From contig NZ_RMBX01000010.1 in assembly GCF_003807585.1 (NCBI RefSeq), forward strand, positions 186,001 through 250,000: DNA of 64,000 nt, read 5' to 3'. This document shows, in pieces, positions 22,757-32,130 of the stretch (positions are counted from its first letter, which is position 1; each line of letters starts with the position of its first letter). Below the pieces are notes generated by a model, which saw nothing but the letters and a program-made list of their open reading frames with translations, was not told the origin of the DNA and did no database searches. The position numbers and the translations under genes were made by a program. The stretch is from Chitinophaga barathri. Its GTDB lineage: Bacteria > Bacteroidota > Bacteroidia > Chitinophagales > Chitinophagaceae.

Positions 22757-25132
22757 TCAGTCATTCCGCAAACTATCCGTAGGATCGGCGCTTGCCGCCC
22801 GCCAGGTTTGCGAAGCGATCGCCAGCAGGCATATCGCCAGCACCGCCAGGAAACAGGCCATCACGCTACCCCAGCCAAAATTGATCCGGTAAGGGAAGCT
22901 GTTCAGGAAAAAGTTGCTTGCCAGCCAGCCCAACGGCAAAGCGATGCAGCCTGCTATCAGGATCATTTTCAGGAACCCGCGTGAAAGCAGCAGCACGAGG
23001 CTTTTGACGTCCGCACCCATCACTTTCCGTACACCGATCTCTTTTTTGCGCAGGGCGGTGGAATAGATCACCATCGCCAGCAGGCCCATCACGGCAATGA
23101 GCACCGTCATGATGGAGATATAACCGAGGAAAGAAATACTGTCACCCTGCTTCTGGTTGCGGTACAGTTCTTCCGCCAGCCACTCTGCCTGTACGGGTTC
23201 ACCGGGATAGAGTTTCGCCCATATGGCCGTTACTTTCCGCTGAAACTGGTCATGATCCGCCGTTTTTACTTTCACCTGCAGCAGGCTGTAATCCCCGCCA
23301 TTGGCCACGATGGCCATAGGGCGGATGGGTTGGCCGAGGTGCTGGTAATTAAAATCCTTCAGCACGCCGGCTACTGTAGCGGATACGGTGTCGTTCACCT
23401 GCACCGGTTGCCCGGCCGCGCTGGCAGCGTCTTTGAAGCCGAGGCTGATGGCCGCTTTTTCGTTGATCAGCAACTGGCCGGTTTGGCCCGCGCGAAAGTT
23501 TTGCCCGGCAGCGAGCCGCAATCCCATTACATCCAGGAAGTTTTCATCGGCTGAATAATAATCCATGGCAGCAGGCTCTTTGGAGACGCTGCTTTTGACG
23601 GACAAACGGCTGCCCAGATACTTTTTGAAGTCGTAAGACGCACCGGATACGGCTTCCACACCGCTCAGTGCGGCTACTTCCTGGCGTACCAGGTGATCCG
23701 GGTTGCCCTGCAGTTTTATCGTGAGCACGCCTTCGGGCTGATATCCTTTGTTCGCATCGGCCATATAGGAGAACTGGCGGTAAAACGCAAAGAGGAATAC
23801 GGTAATAATGAGCGACAACGCCAGTTGAAACACCAGCAGGCTCCGGCGCAGCCCCATCTTCCCGAACACGCGGTGGGAGGGCAGGCGTTTCAGTACTTCC
23901 GCCGGGTTGAAGGCGGAGAGTATCCAGGCGGGCAAAGTGCCGGCCAGCAGCCCGGTGAGCACGCTGAAGGTTACAAATGCCAGCAGCATTTTCCATTGCA
24001 GCAGTTCGTTTACCACGCCGGTATTGGCGTTGAAGAGGTTCCTATGCTGCGCGGCCGTAAGCATGATGTATCCCAGCCCCAGTGCTAAAAACGTGATGAT
24101 CACGGCTTCCATGATATACTGCCCGAACACCTGGAACCTGGAAGCTCCGGCTACCTTGCGGATGCCTACTTCTTTGGCCCTTGAAAGGGAACGGGCGATG
24201 GAGAGGTTGGTATAATTAAAACAGGCGGATATCAGAATGATCAGCCCCAGCCCGATTTCGGCGAACACTTTGCCCCAGCTCTGGCCGCTGCCGATGTTGT
24301 TGTACGTTTCTTCCCAGCTGGGCGTAATGTGGCTGAGCGGCTGTACGGGGAATGATATACTGCCCTGTTTGGGATCGTTAAAAAGCGTTTTGGCGAGCCG
24401 GTCCAGCGAGGATTGCAGTTGCGCCTTGCCGGCGGCGGGTTGCAGCAGTACGTATGTATAAGCTTCGGAAACAGTATTCCAGGAGTTTGTTTTTTCCGGC
24501 AGCAGTTTGTTTTTCTCCAGCTGCGGCACGGCTATGGCCGGTGCATACGCTTCAAATTCGATATGCGATTTATCTGTCCGCTGCTCCAGCACACCCGTTA
24601 CCTGGAAAGCGCCCAGCGGGTCTATCTCCAGCGTTTTGCCCATCGCGTCCGCATTACCAAAATAACGCTGCGCCGCTTCATGGGAAAGGATGATGCCGTT
24701 GGGCTGCAGCAACGCCGTCGTTTCGTTGCCTTTTGCCAGCCTGAACCCGAATACCTTAAAAAACGAAGGCGTCGTGAATGCGCCATACAAGGGCAGGGAA
24801 CGGTCGCCTATACGGGCTGTGCCTTTCAGGGCAGGGTAGAGGTTTACTGCGTCCTCCACCAGCGTACTGTCTCCGCGTATGGCGTCTTTCAGCGGTAGCG
24901 GCGAACTGGCCAGCAGGAATTCTTTGCCTTCGGGATTGCGCATCTCCGTCAGCAGGCGGTAGATACGGCCGCCATGGGGGTGAAAGCGGTCGTACGAAAG
25001 AAAGTCCGCCACATGCAATATCACCATCATACAAAGGCTCATGCTCATCGCCAGGCCAATGAGGTTGATGGCGGTGAACAGTTTGTGCCTGACAATATTC
25101 CGGTAGGCAAGCAGAAGGTAATTACGGATCAT
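22757..25132 (-). CDS. FtsX/MacB-like ABC transporter permease
   Basis: 791 residues with two repeats of an MacB_PCD-like periplasmic domain plus FtsX-type membrane domain. The first helix is followed by the periplasmic region (FLSYDRFHPHGGRIYRLL); the FtsX helices carry FNYTNLSIARSLSRAKEVGIRKVAGASRFQVF and the second copy YSTALRKKEIGVRKVMGADVKSLVLLL, with the conserved EIGIRK-type motif in each. Such Bacteroidota permeases are usually paired with a LolD-like ATPase, but none is adjacent, so the ATPase partner is encoded elsewhere. Substrate not predictable. ATG at 25132. Confidence 0.88.
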   Translation of the reverse strand: MIRNYLLLAYRNIVRHKLFTAINLIGLAMSMSLCMMVILHVADFLSYDRFHPHGGRIYRLLTEMRNPEGKEFLLASSPLPLKDAIRGDSTLVEDAVNLYPALKGTARIGDRSLPLYGAFTTPSFFKVFGFRLAKGNETTALLQPNGIILSHEAAQRYFGNADAMGKTLEIDPLGAFQVTGVLEQRTDKSHIEFEAYAPAIAVPQLEKNKLLPEKTNSWNTVSEAYTYVLLQPAAGKAQLQSSLDRLAKTLFNDPKQGSISFPVQPLSHITPSWEETYNNIGSGQSWGKVFAEIGLGLIILISACFNYTNLSIARSLSRAKEVGIRKVAGASRFQVFGQYIMEAVIITFLALGLGYIMLTAAQHRNLFNANTGVVNELLQWKMLLAFVTFSVLTGLLAGTLPAWILSAFNPAEVLKRLPSHRVFGKMGLRRSLLVFQLALSLIITVFLFAFYRQFSYMADANKGYQPEGVLTIKLQGNPDHLVRQEVAALSGVEAVSGASYDFKKYLGSRLSVKSSVSKEPAAMDYYSADENFLDVMGLRLAAGQNFRAGQTGQLLINEKAAISLGFKDAASAAGQPVQVNDTVSATVAGVLKDFNYQHLGQPIRPMAIVANGGDYSLLQVKVKTADHDQFQRKVTAIWAKLYPGEPVQAEWLAEELYRNQKQGDSISFLGYISIMTVLIAVMGLLAMVIYSTALRKKEIGVRKVMGADVKSLVLLLSRGFLKMILIAGCIALPLGWLASNFFLNSFPYRINFGWGSVMACFLAVLAICLLAIASQTWRAASADPTDSLRND

Positions 25133-25288
25133 GCGGTTAATTTAATGATTTCCTGTTCCCAAAGGGAATGCCAGCCGCCGGCTATTTAGGAAAGAGAGGG
25201 ATACGTATTCTAAAATATTATTGTATGTTCGTTTATGTACATTCGTTGTCCGGGGAAGAACATAGCACAAAAAATATTAGTTTAGTGT

Positions 25289-25618
25289 ATGCGTACGATA
25301 ATTTTGCTGCTGATCTCCAATGTATTCATGACTTACGCCTGGTATGGCCACCTGAAGAATACGAATATCCCCCTGTGGAAAGTGGTGCTCGTAAGCTGGG
25401 GCATCGCTTTTTTTGAATACTGTTTTATGGTGCCGGCCAACCGCCTCGGTTACCTGGAAGGGTTCAACGGCTTTCAGCTTAAAATGATCCAGGAAGTGAT
25501 CACGCTGACCGTATTTTGTGTGTTTGCCGTGATGTTCCTCAAAGAACCGCTGCGCTGGAATTATCTTATTTCTTTTTCGCTCCTGCTGGGCGCGGTTTAC
25601 TTTATGTTTAAAAAATGA
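25289..25618 (+). CDS. DUF486 (DMT-like) small membrane protein
   Basis: 109 residues with four helices: MRTIILLLISNVFMTYAWYGHL, then WKVVLVSWGIAFFEYCFMVPANRLG, a central VITLTVFCVFAVMFLKEP and a C-terminal helix ending MFKK. The motif FEYCFMVPANRLGY is typical of DUF486. Members belong to the drug/metabolite transporter group and are of unknown function. Its TGA overlaps the ATG of a tiny secreted ORF (ATGA). Confidence 0.82.
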   Translation: MRTIILLLISNVFMTYAWYGHLKNTNIPLWKVVLVSWGIAFFEYCFMVPANRLGYLEGFNGFQLKMIQEVITLTVFCVFAVMFLKEPLRWNYLISFSLLLGAVYFMFKK

Positions 25619-25707
25619 AAAGACATATCCTGGTTACCCTACTGGCCTTTACGGCCACCTATGCCGCTGCGCATAAATCCACCAACGGTAAACACTTGCC
25701 GGGATAA
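25615..25707 (+). CDS. Possible 30-residue secreted peptide
   Basis: An ATG overlapping the previous stop (ATGA) opens a 30-codon frame, MKRHILVTLLAFTATYAAAH followed by KSTNGKHLPG. It looks like a signal peptide with almost no mature part. It may be a coupled small protein, or the remnant of a longer secreted gene, given that it ends 42 bp before the next gene. Little can be said from length alone. Confidence 0.35.
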   Translation: MKRHILVTLLAFTATYAAAHKSTNGKHLPG

Positions 25708-25749
25708 ATGACTATTTTTGACAACTTGATATAATTGGTAACTATTCCC

Positions 25750-28227
25750 ATGTTTAAAATACGATCCGTTATCGGGTTGGCCGTTGCTGTATTGGCGGGC
25801 CTTTCAGGCCTTCATGCACAAACGGCGCCCGCTATGAATGCCGCAGACATACAGGTTCAGCTCAAGAAACTCAATACGCTGGGAAGCGTGCTTTATGTAG
25901 CCGCCCATCCTGACGATGAAAATACGCGCCTGCTGGCATTCCTGGCCCGCGAAAGCTGCTACCGCACCGGTTATCTCTCGCTTACACGCGGCGATGGCGG
26001 GCAAAACCTTATCGGCAATGAACAGGCCGAACTACTGGGCCTTATCCGCACACAGGAACTGCTGGCTGCCCGCAGGATAGACGGGGCGGAACAGTTCTTC
26101 ACCCGCGCGAACGATTTCGGCTTCTCCAAAAATCCTGAAGAGACCTTCACCATCTGGGACCGCAAAAAGATCCTCGGAGACGTGGTATGGGTGATCCGCA
26201 AATTCCAGCCCGATGTGATCATCTGCCGCTTCCCGGCGGATAGCCGCGCCGGCCACGGTCACCACACCGCATCCGCCATTCTTGCCGCGGAAGCATTCAC
26301 CGCCGCCGCCGACCCTGCCCAATACCCGGAGCAGCTCAGCAGCGTAAAACCCTGGCAGGCCAAACGGCTGTTGTGGAATAATTACAACTTCGGGGGCAAC
26401 AACAACACTTCGGAAGATCAGTTCAAAATAGACGCCGGCTCATACAACCCGCTGCTGGGTAAAGGCTACGGCGAAATAGCCGCGGAAAGCCGTTCCCAGC
26501 ACAAAAGCCAGGGCTTCGGCGTGCCTTCGTCAAGAGGTACGGCCATCGAGTATTTCAGTACCATCAAAGGCGATGCGCCGCGCAAAGACCTGATGGACGG
26601 CGTACAGACCGGCTGGAACCGTGTGAATGGCGGAGCGGCCATCAGCGAACAGATCGTGGCAGCCACGAAAAAATATGACATGCACAATCCCGCCGCCAGC
26701 GTACCAACGCTGCTGGCTATACGTTCTTCCATCCTGGCGTTGCCGGATGGGTACTGGAAAACCGTGAAACTTAAAGAAACGGACCAACTGATCCTGGCGT
26801 GTTCCGGCATTTGGGCGGAAGCATTTTCCACCGTGGCGGAAGTGGTGCCCGGCGGCCCGATGGGCGGCAATCTCCAGCTTATCAACCGCGGCAATGTACC
26901 CGTGACGCTGCAAAAGATCAGCATCAACGGCGTGGAAGACGGTACTGTAAAGCAGGACCTGGTGTTCAATAAATTTGTTTCCCTGCAAAAAGAAGTGACC
27001 ATACCGGCGCAAACGTCCATCTCGCAACCTTACTGGCTACAGGACCCGCACCCGCTGGGCACTTACAGCATCCGCAACGAAGCGCTGATCGGCAACCCGG
27101 AAAATATCCCTTCGCTTACCACCACGTTTTACCTGCAATTCGGTGACCAGACGCTGGCAGTAACAAGGCCTTTTATCTTCAAATTCACCGATCCTGTAAA
27201 AGGAGAAGTATTCCGCCCGCTCGTGATCGCCCCGCCGGTGGTGGCGCAGCTGGACAACCAGGTGTTTATCTACACCCAGGCCGCCCCGCAGACCGTACCG
27301 GTAAAGATCAGGGCGATGAAAGAAAAAGTGAGCGGCTCCGTGAAACTTCAGCTGCCAGCTGGTTTTAAGGCGGACAAAACTTCCATTCCCTTCAGCCTGA
27401 ACCGTAAAGGCGATGAAACCGAAGTAAGCTTCCAGGTGACGCCGCTGAAAGTGAACGGCCAGAATATTACGGACACGATGACCGTAGCCATGGAGGTTAA
27501 CGGACAGGAATACACGAACAGTATCACTACTATCGAATATGACCATATTCCCGCCATCAATATTTTCCCAACCGCCGGCGCAAGGCTGGTGACCGTGAAC
27601 CTGAAGTACAACGGCCGCAGGCTGGGGTATATTCCGGGCGCGGGGGACAAGGTGGCTGAATCGCTCCGCCAGGTAGGGTACAGCGTTACCCTGCTGTCCG
27701 AAAAAGACATCATGAGCGGCAGCCTCAAAGAGTATGACGCCATCATCACCGGCGTACGCGCTTACAATACGCAGGACAGGCTCCGCTACTGGCAGCCGCG
27801 CCTGATGGAGTATGTGAAGAACGGCGGCACGCTGGTGGTGCAGTACAACACAAACGGCGGACTGGTAACGGACCAGCTGGGGCCTTATCCTTTCAGGCTT
27901 TCGCGGGACAGGGTGACGAACGAGCAGGCGCCCGTGAAGTTCCTTCGCCCGCAGGACCGCCTTTTCACCTACCCGAATACGATCTCCGAAAAAGACTTCG
28001 AAGGATGGGTGCAGGAGCGTGGCCTTTATTTCCCCTCGGACCTGAGCGGGGAATACCAGCAGCCCTTTGAAATGAACGATCCCGGCGAAAAGCCGATGGA
28101 TGGTTCTACCATCGTGGCCGCCTACGGCGAGGGCAGGTACATTTACACCGGCCTGGCGTTTTTCCGCCAGCTGCCGGCGGGTGTGCCCGGCGCTTACCGG
28201 TTATTTGTAAACATGCTTTCAAAATAA
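25750..28227 (+). CDS. Exported PIG-L family deacetylase, large form
   Basis: 825 residues from ATG 25750 (MFKIRSVIGLAVAVLAGLSG, signal peptide cleaved near LHA-Q); TTG 25735 is an alternative. The LmbE/PIG-L domain has the zinc motif AHPDDE at residues 52-57 and the distal GHGHH at 168-172. Such enzymes remove acetyl groups from N-acetylglucosamine-type substrates. A long beta-rich middle follows, and a C-terminal class I glutamine-amidotransferase-like fold (IITGVRAYNTQDRL ... YVKNGGTLVVQYNTNG). It heads a tightly spaced operon with two micro-membrane proteins and a sodium/solute symporter, so it probably liberates a solute for uptake; this last point is inference. Confidence 0.88.
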   Translation: MFKIRSVIGLAVAVLAGLSGLHAQTAPAMNAADIQVQLKKLNTLGSVLYVAAHPDDENTRLLAFLARESCYRTGYLSLTRGDGGQNLIGNEQAELLGLIRTQELLAARRIDGAEQFFTRANDFGFSKNPEETFTIWDRKKILGDVVWVIRKFQPDVIICRFPADSRAGHGHHTASAILAAEAFTAAADPAQYPEQLSSVKPWQAKRLLWNNYNFGGNNNTSEDQFKIDAGSYNPLLGKGYGEIAAESRSQHKSQGFGVPSSRGTAIEYFSTIKGDAPRKDLMDGVQTGWNRVNGGAAISEQIVAATKKYDMHNPAASVPTLLAIRSSILALPDGYWKTVKLKETDQLILACSGIWAEAFSTVAEVVPGGPMGGNLQLINRGNVPVTLQKISINGVEDGTVKQDLVFNKFVSLQKEVTIPAQTSISQPYWLQDPHPLGTYSIRNEALIGNPENIPSLTTTFYLQFGDQTLAVTRPFIFKFTDPVKGEVFRPLVIAPPVVAQLDNQVFIYTQAAPQTVPVKIRAMKEKVSGSVKLQLPAGFKADKTSIPFSLNRKGDETEVSFQVTPLKVNGQNITDTMTVAMEVNGQEYTNSITTIEYDHIPAINIFPTAGARLVTVNLKYNGRRLGYIPGAGDKVAESLRQVGYSVTLLSEKDIMSGSLKEYDAIITGVRAYNTQDRLRYWQPRLMEYVKNGGTLVVQYNTNGGLVTDQLGPYPFRLSRDRVTNEQAPVKFLRPQDRLFTYPNTISEKDFEGWVQERGLYFPSDLSGEYQQPFEMNDPGEKPMDGSTIVAAYGEGRYIYTGLAFFRQLPAGVPGAYRLFVNMLSK

Positions 28228-28234
28228 AAGGACC

Positions 28235-28387
28235 ATGAGAAACGAAAGAGTGACGATATCCGCAGCCATGTGCATCATCATAGGCCTTGTCATCGGTTTT
28301 GCGATCAAACGCGTGCATATCGGCCTGATGATAGGGCTGGCATTGGGTTTGCTGGGCGGCGGTTTATTATCAAAAAGAGGTAAATAA
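28235..28387 (+). CDS. 50-residue membrane protein in the deacetylase operon
   Basis: ATG 28235, 7 bp after the deacetylase stop. MRNERVTISAAMCIIIGLVIG, then FAIKRVHIGLMIGLALGLLGGG, then LLSKRGK: two hydrophobic helices separated by KRVH. It overlaps the next small gene by one base (TAATG). I recognise no family. The tight coupling in the operon and the membrane-protein composition make it likely real. Confidence 0.6.
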   Translation: MRNERVTISAAMCIIIGLVIGFAIKRVHIGLMIGLALGLLGGGLLSKRGK

Positions 28388-28512
28388 TGCAGGAAACACC
28401 AGAAGAAAAGCCGCCGGTATTTTCCAGCTGGTCAGTATGGTACTGGCTGGTAGCGGGTGTGCTCGCCGCATTGATCGTCTTTTTCTATTTCTTCACTAAA
28501 AACTATTCATGA
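28387..28512 (+). CDS. 41-residue single-helix membrane protein
   Basis: ATG 28387 overlaps the preceding stop (TAATG), and its own TGA overlaps the symporter ATG (ATGA). MQETPEEKPPVFSSWSVWYW, then LVAGVLAALIVFFYFFTKNYS: a short acidic, Pro-rich N terminus and one helix with aromatic residues. No known family. The position between a transporter and its operon partner suggests an accessory subunit of the symporter, as in other transporters with tiny companion proteins; this is inference. Confidence 0.65.
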   Translation: MQETPEEKPPVFSSWSVWYWLVAGVLAALIVFFYFFTKNYS

Positions 28513-30221
28513 GCTTTTTAGACTGGATAGTTCTATCCTGCACCCTCATCTTTATCATCCTCTATGGCGTCTGGAAGAGCCGCGGTCAGAAAGACCTGGA
28601 CAGTTACTTCCTGGGCAACCGCTCTATGCCATGGTATATCATCCTGCTATCTATCATCGGTACACAGGCCAGCGCCATTACATTCCTGAGCGCGCCGGGC
28701 CAGGCGTACACGGACGGGATGCGTTTCGTGCAATATTATTTCGGGCTGCCGCTGGCCATGATCGTGATCTGTATCTTTTTTGTGCCCATTTTTCACCGGC
28801 TGAAGGTGATCACGGCATATGAGTACCTGGAGCAGCGCTTCGACCTGAAAACAAGAACGCTCACCAGTTTCCTGTTCCTGCTGCAGCGTGCGCTCAGCAC
28901 GGGTATCAGCATTTACGCGCCCAGTATCATCCTCTCGTCTTTACTGGGCTGGAATATTTATTATACAAACCTGTTCATGGGCGGCCTGCTCATCATTTAC
29001 ACGATGTACGGCGGCACCAAGGCAGTGTCTTATACACAAAGCCTGCAACTGGCCATTATCTTCATCGGGATGTTCCTGGCGGGATGGGTGGTGGTGCACC
29101 TGCTGCCGGAGGACATCGGGTTTTCAGAAGCCCTGCACGTATCCGGCAAAATGGGCAAGCTGAATGTGATCGTCACGGATTTTGACTGGAATGACCGGTA
29201 CAATATCTGGAGCGGGGTCATCGGCGGGTTTTTCCTGGCGCTTTCTTACTTCGGTACGGACCAGAGCCAGGTAGGCCGTTATCTCACCGCCAAAACCCTC
29301 ACAGAAAGCCGTATGGGGCTGCTGATGAACGGGCTGGTGAAAGTGCCTATGCAGTTCCTGATCATGCTGATAGGTGCGCTGGTATTTGTGTTTTACCTGT
29401 ATTTCCGCGCGCCGATCAACTTCAACCAGGGTTTGCTGAACAAAGTGCACAATTCCGCCTACGCCCCTGAAATGCAGGTGCTGGAGCAACGGTATGATTC
29501 CCTTTCCCTGCAGAAGGCCGGGTATGTAAAAGCCATGGCCGCTGCTATGAAATCGGAAGATCAAAACGCCGTGGAATCCACGAAGCTGGCGCTGAAAGAC
29601 GCAGAAACAGCATCGGACACGGTGCGCGCACACGCGGGAAGGCTCATCCAAAAAGTGGACCCGGCCGCGGAGACCAATGATACCAATTACATCTTCCTGC
29701 ATTTTGTGGTGGACAACCTGCCGAAAGGCATGGTGGGCCTGCTGATAGCTATTATTTTCCTGGCCTCCTGGGGCAGCATCGCAGCCGCGCTCAATTCGCT
29801 GGCCAGCACTACAATGGTGGACATTTACCAGCGCATGATCCGCCCCAACGGCACAGATGCCGAAAACCTCCGCGCTTCCAAAATATGGACGCTCATCTGG
29901 GGCATCTTCAGCATCGCCGTGGCCCAGTTTGCCAGCGGCCTGGGCAGTCTCATAGAAGCGGTGAATATCCTCGGGTCCTTGTTTTACGGCACTATTCTTG
30001 GGATATTTGTAACAGCGTTTTCTATGAAGTTTGTAAAGGGCAGCGCCATCTTCTGGGGCGCTTTGATTGCGGAAGGGCTGGTGATCTTTATTTACCTGAA
30101 CGATTATGTTTCTTTCCTCTGGCTGAACCCGATCGGCTGCGGCCTGGTGATGATCTTTGCCGGTCTGTGCCAGCTGCTGATGAATATCCGGGGCGGCAAA
30201 CCGGGGCTGAAAGGGGCATAA
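28509..30221 (+). CDS. Sodium:solute symporter (SSS family)
   Basis: 570 residues with about thirteen helices. WYIILLSIIGTQASAITFLSAPGQAYTDGMRFVQYYFG in the first repeat and GGTKAVSYTQSLQ fit the SSS/LeuT-fold family (SGLT/PutP/SiaT relatives). An unusual ~85-residue soluble insertion (from about residue 308, rich in Lys/Ala/Glu/Gln, coiled-coil-like, MKSEDQNAVESTKLALKDAE) lies between helices. It cotransports a sugar, amino acid or other solute with sodium. It ends the deacetylase operon (ATGA overlap with the preceding gene). The substrate is not predictable. Confidence 0.92.
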   Translation: MSFLDWIVLSCTLIFIILYGVWKSRGQKDLDSYFLGNRSMPWYIILLSIIGTQASAITFLSAPGQAYTDGMRFVQYYFGLPLAMIVICIFFVPIFHRLKVITAYEYLEQRFDLKTRTLTSFLFLLQRALSTGISIYAPSIILSSLLGWNIYYTNLFMGGLLIIYTMYGGTKAVSYTQSLQLAIIFIGMFLAGWVVVHLLPEDIGFSEALHVSGKMGKLNVIVTDFDWNDRYNIWSGVIGGFFLALSYFGTDQSQVGRYLTAKTLTESRMGLLMNGLVKVPMQFLIMLIGALVFVFYLYFRAPINFNQGLLNKVHNSAYAPEMQVLEQRYDSLSLQKAGYVKAMAAAMKSEDQNAVESTKLALKDAETASDTVRAHAGRLIQKVDPAAETNDTNYIFLHFVVDNLPKGMVGLLIAIIFLASWGSIAAALNSLASTTMVDIYQRMIRPNGTDAENLRASKIWTLIWGIFSIAVAQFASGLGSLIEAVNILGSLFYGTILGIFVTAFSMKFVKGSAIFWGALIAEGLVIFIYLNDYVSFLWLNPIGCGLVMIFAGLCQLLMNIRGGKPGLKGA

Positions 30222-30242
30222 ATCACCTGATTTGCCTATTCT

Positions 30243-30297
30243 AAGTCCAGGGTAAGTCCAGGTAAAGTCCAGGTAAAGTCCAAGTAAAGTCCAAGTA
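30243..30297. repeat. Five exact-length 11-bp tandem repeats
   Basis: Five consecutive 11-bp units, AAGTCCAGGGT, AAGTCCAGGTA twice and AAGTCCAAGTA twice. They lie directly downstream of the symporter stop and are followed by a looser cluster of CTTCATAC/CTCATAC units to about 30375. There is no gene in the 264 bp between the symporter and DUF2911 genes. Confidence 0.85.
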
Positions 30298-30425
30298 TGC
30301 CTCGATGGTACCCCGATGATGCAGTTATCTTACTTGCTTCATACTCCGGTGTAACCTGCTTCATACTTCCCTCATACCGGCCTCATACGGCCTCTAATCC
30401 CATTATCATCATACTACATACTTCA

Positions 30426-30470
30426 TAAAAATACAGCAGGCTGTCCCGCAAGAGACAGCCTGCTGTATTA
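30426..30470 (-). terminator. Terminator of the DUF2911 gene
   Basis: Read on the minus strand: ACAGCAGGCTGTC, an 8-nt loop, GACAGCCTGCTGT and a T run, after the stop of the DUF2911 gene. Confidence 0.85.
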
Positions 30471-30485
30471 AATATACCGGAGTGC

Positions 30486-31343
30486 TTACAGGGAAGCGAT
30501 CAGCTTCTCGTTCAGCGCCACGTAATCGGCATTGTTGGCTTCTTTAGCCAGCGCGATGGATTTCTCGGCAGTTGTTTTGGCTGCTGCTTTATCACCTGAT
30601 TTAGCCTGGATCTTTGCTTTCCAGTGGAGTATCCAGAATGCTTTCGCGTTCTCTGGCTGCTCGCTTGCTTTGGTGATGTAATCCAGGGCGGTCTTCATGT
30701 CGCGGTTGGTTTCGTAGTAATACACAGCGGCAGAGAAGTAAGGTTTTTTCTCTGTTTTCATGGCTTCGTCTATAGAAGCCATTACTTTACCGTCAATGTC
30801 GGCGGTGATCTCAACGGGGATCAGGATGCGGTCCCAGCTGATCATCATGGTCATGGCGTCAGGGCGCACGTTTTCGAACAGGATCATGAATGACTGGATA
30901 GGGAAGGGCAGCTCCTGGGTTTCGGTTTTGAAACGGGCTACGTCTTCCTCTTTTTTGTAACCGTCAATGCCCCAGTTTTTCAGGCCTTTGTTGATCACGA
31001 TTTCCCAGCCTTCAGGGGAAGGAACGCCATACATTACGTATTCGCCCGCGGGCACGGGTGTACCGTTCAGCTTCACGTCCTCGCCAAATTTGATCTTGGT
31101 AGCGGCATTCGCGCCCATACGCCAGAGTTTGCCGTAAGGCACCAGGTCGCCCATGATCACGCGGCCTTTGGCCAGCGGGCGGGAGTAGGTTACTTCAACA
31201 GAAGACAGGGCAAAATCCTGCTTGATAGTCTGGGTGGGGCTTGGAGCCGGCATCTTAATGCCCTGCGCCTGCGCAGCGGCGGCCGTCATAACACACAGTG
31301 CTACGCCGGAAAGAAACGCGGATAGTTGCTTCATAGTTCGCAT
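30486..31343 (-). CDS. Secreted DUF2911 protein
   Basis: 285 residues; ATG at 31343 or four codons later at 31334. A signal peptide (MKQLSAFLSGVALCVMTAAA, cleaved near AQA-Q). DUF2911 follows: VEVTYSRPLAKGRVIMGDLVPYGKLWRMGANAATKI, LNGTPVPAGEYVMYGVP, and WDRILIPVEI. The last ~90 residues form TPR-like helices (YYYETNRDMKTALDYITKAS). The function of DUF2911 is not known; it is common and often highly expressed in Bacteroidota. Single-gene unit with its own terminator. Confidence 0.85.
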   Translation of the reverse strand: MRTMKQLSAFLSGVALCVMTAAAAQAQGIKMPAPSPTQTIKQDFALSSVEVTYSRPLAKGRVIMGDLVPYGKLWRMGANAATKIKFGEDVKLNGTPVPAGEYVMYGVPSPEGWEIVINKGLKNWGIDGYKKEEDVARFKTETQELPFPIQSFMILFENVRPDAMTMMISWDRILIPVEITADIDGKVMASIDEAMKTEKKPYFSAAVYYYETNRDMKTALDYITKASEQPENAKAFWILHWKAKIQAKSGDKAAAKTTAEKSIALAKEANNADYVALNEKLIASL

Positions 31344-31451
31344 ATTAATTGGTGGTAGTAAAGAATTTGCACTGCAATTTATGCCGGTTTTGCGGAAGAA
31401 AACGGGTTACCGGACATTAAATCTGGATGAAACGTCAGAAATCCAGGCTGA

Positions 31452-32111
31452 CTACTCGATGAGGCCGTTCCGGAAGGCGTATAACACCAGCCCGACGGTA
31501 TTCTTTACGTTCAGCTTTTCCAGCAGTTTCTGGCGAAGGCCTTCCACGGTGCGGGAGCTGAGGAAGATCTGTTCGGCTATTTCCTGGGTGGTGTATTCGT
31601 TGCAGATGAGCTTCAGTACTTCCAGCTCGCGGTCGCTGAGCTGTACTTCGTTTTTGAAGGTGGGCTTGAACTGCTGCTTGTTTTTGTGCAGTACTTTTTT
31701 GAGCAGGGCCAGGTTTACGTTTTCGTTAAAATAAAAGCCCTTGTCGTAAGTGGTGCAGATGGCCTCGTATATTTCTTCGGGTTCGCTGTTTTTCAGAAGG
31801 TAGGCATTGGCGCCGTTTTCCACGAGATGGACAATGAAGTTGTCGTCTTCATACATGGTGAGGATGATCACCTTCACCTGCGGGTATTTTTCTTTTACCT
31901 TGATAGTAGCCTGTATGCCGTCCATTTTGGGCATTTTCAGGTCCATGAGTATCACGTCCGGTTGCTGGTCCTGCATGATCTGCAACAGGTGTTCGCCGTC
32001 TTCAGCTTCAAAAACGACATTAATGTTTTCATAAGGGGTCAATGTATTGATCACCCCGCTCCGGAAAATCTTATGGTCGTCCGCAATCGCAACTTTGATG
32101 GGCGGCAGCAT
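31452..32111 (-). CDS. NarL/LuxR-family response regulator
   Basis: 219 residues. The receiver domain (1-120) has DD at 11-12, the phospho-acceptor Asp57 in ILMDLKMPKMDG, and the conserved Thr/Lys region. The C-terminal LuxR-type HTH is LSDRELEVLKLICNEYTTQEIAEQIFLSSRTVEGLRQKLLEKLNVKNTVGLV. It follows the histidine kinase gene by 19 bp in the same operon, so it is the cognate partner. The target genes are unknown; a TGCGTA-TAAG-TACGCA palindrome in the neighbouring gap (34204-34219) is a candidate operator. Confidence 0.93.
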   Translation of the reverse strand: MLPPIKVAIADDHKIFRSGVINTLTPYENINVVFEAEDGEHLLQIMQDQQPDVILMDLKMPKMDGIQATIKVKEKYPQVKVIILTMYEDDNFIVHLVENGANAYLLKNSEPEEIYEAICTTYDKGFYFNENVNLALLKKVLHKNKQQFKPTFKNEVQLSDRELEVLKLICNEYTTQEIAEQIFLSSRTVEGLRQKLLEKLNVKNTVGLVLYAFRNGLIE

Positions 32112-32130
32112 AAATGGTTATTTATATGGC

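Noticed and set aside
30243..30297. CRISPR-like array
   Set aside because: Units are only 11 bp and contiguous, with no spacers and no cas genes.
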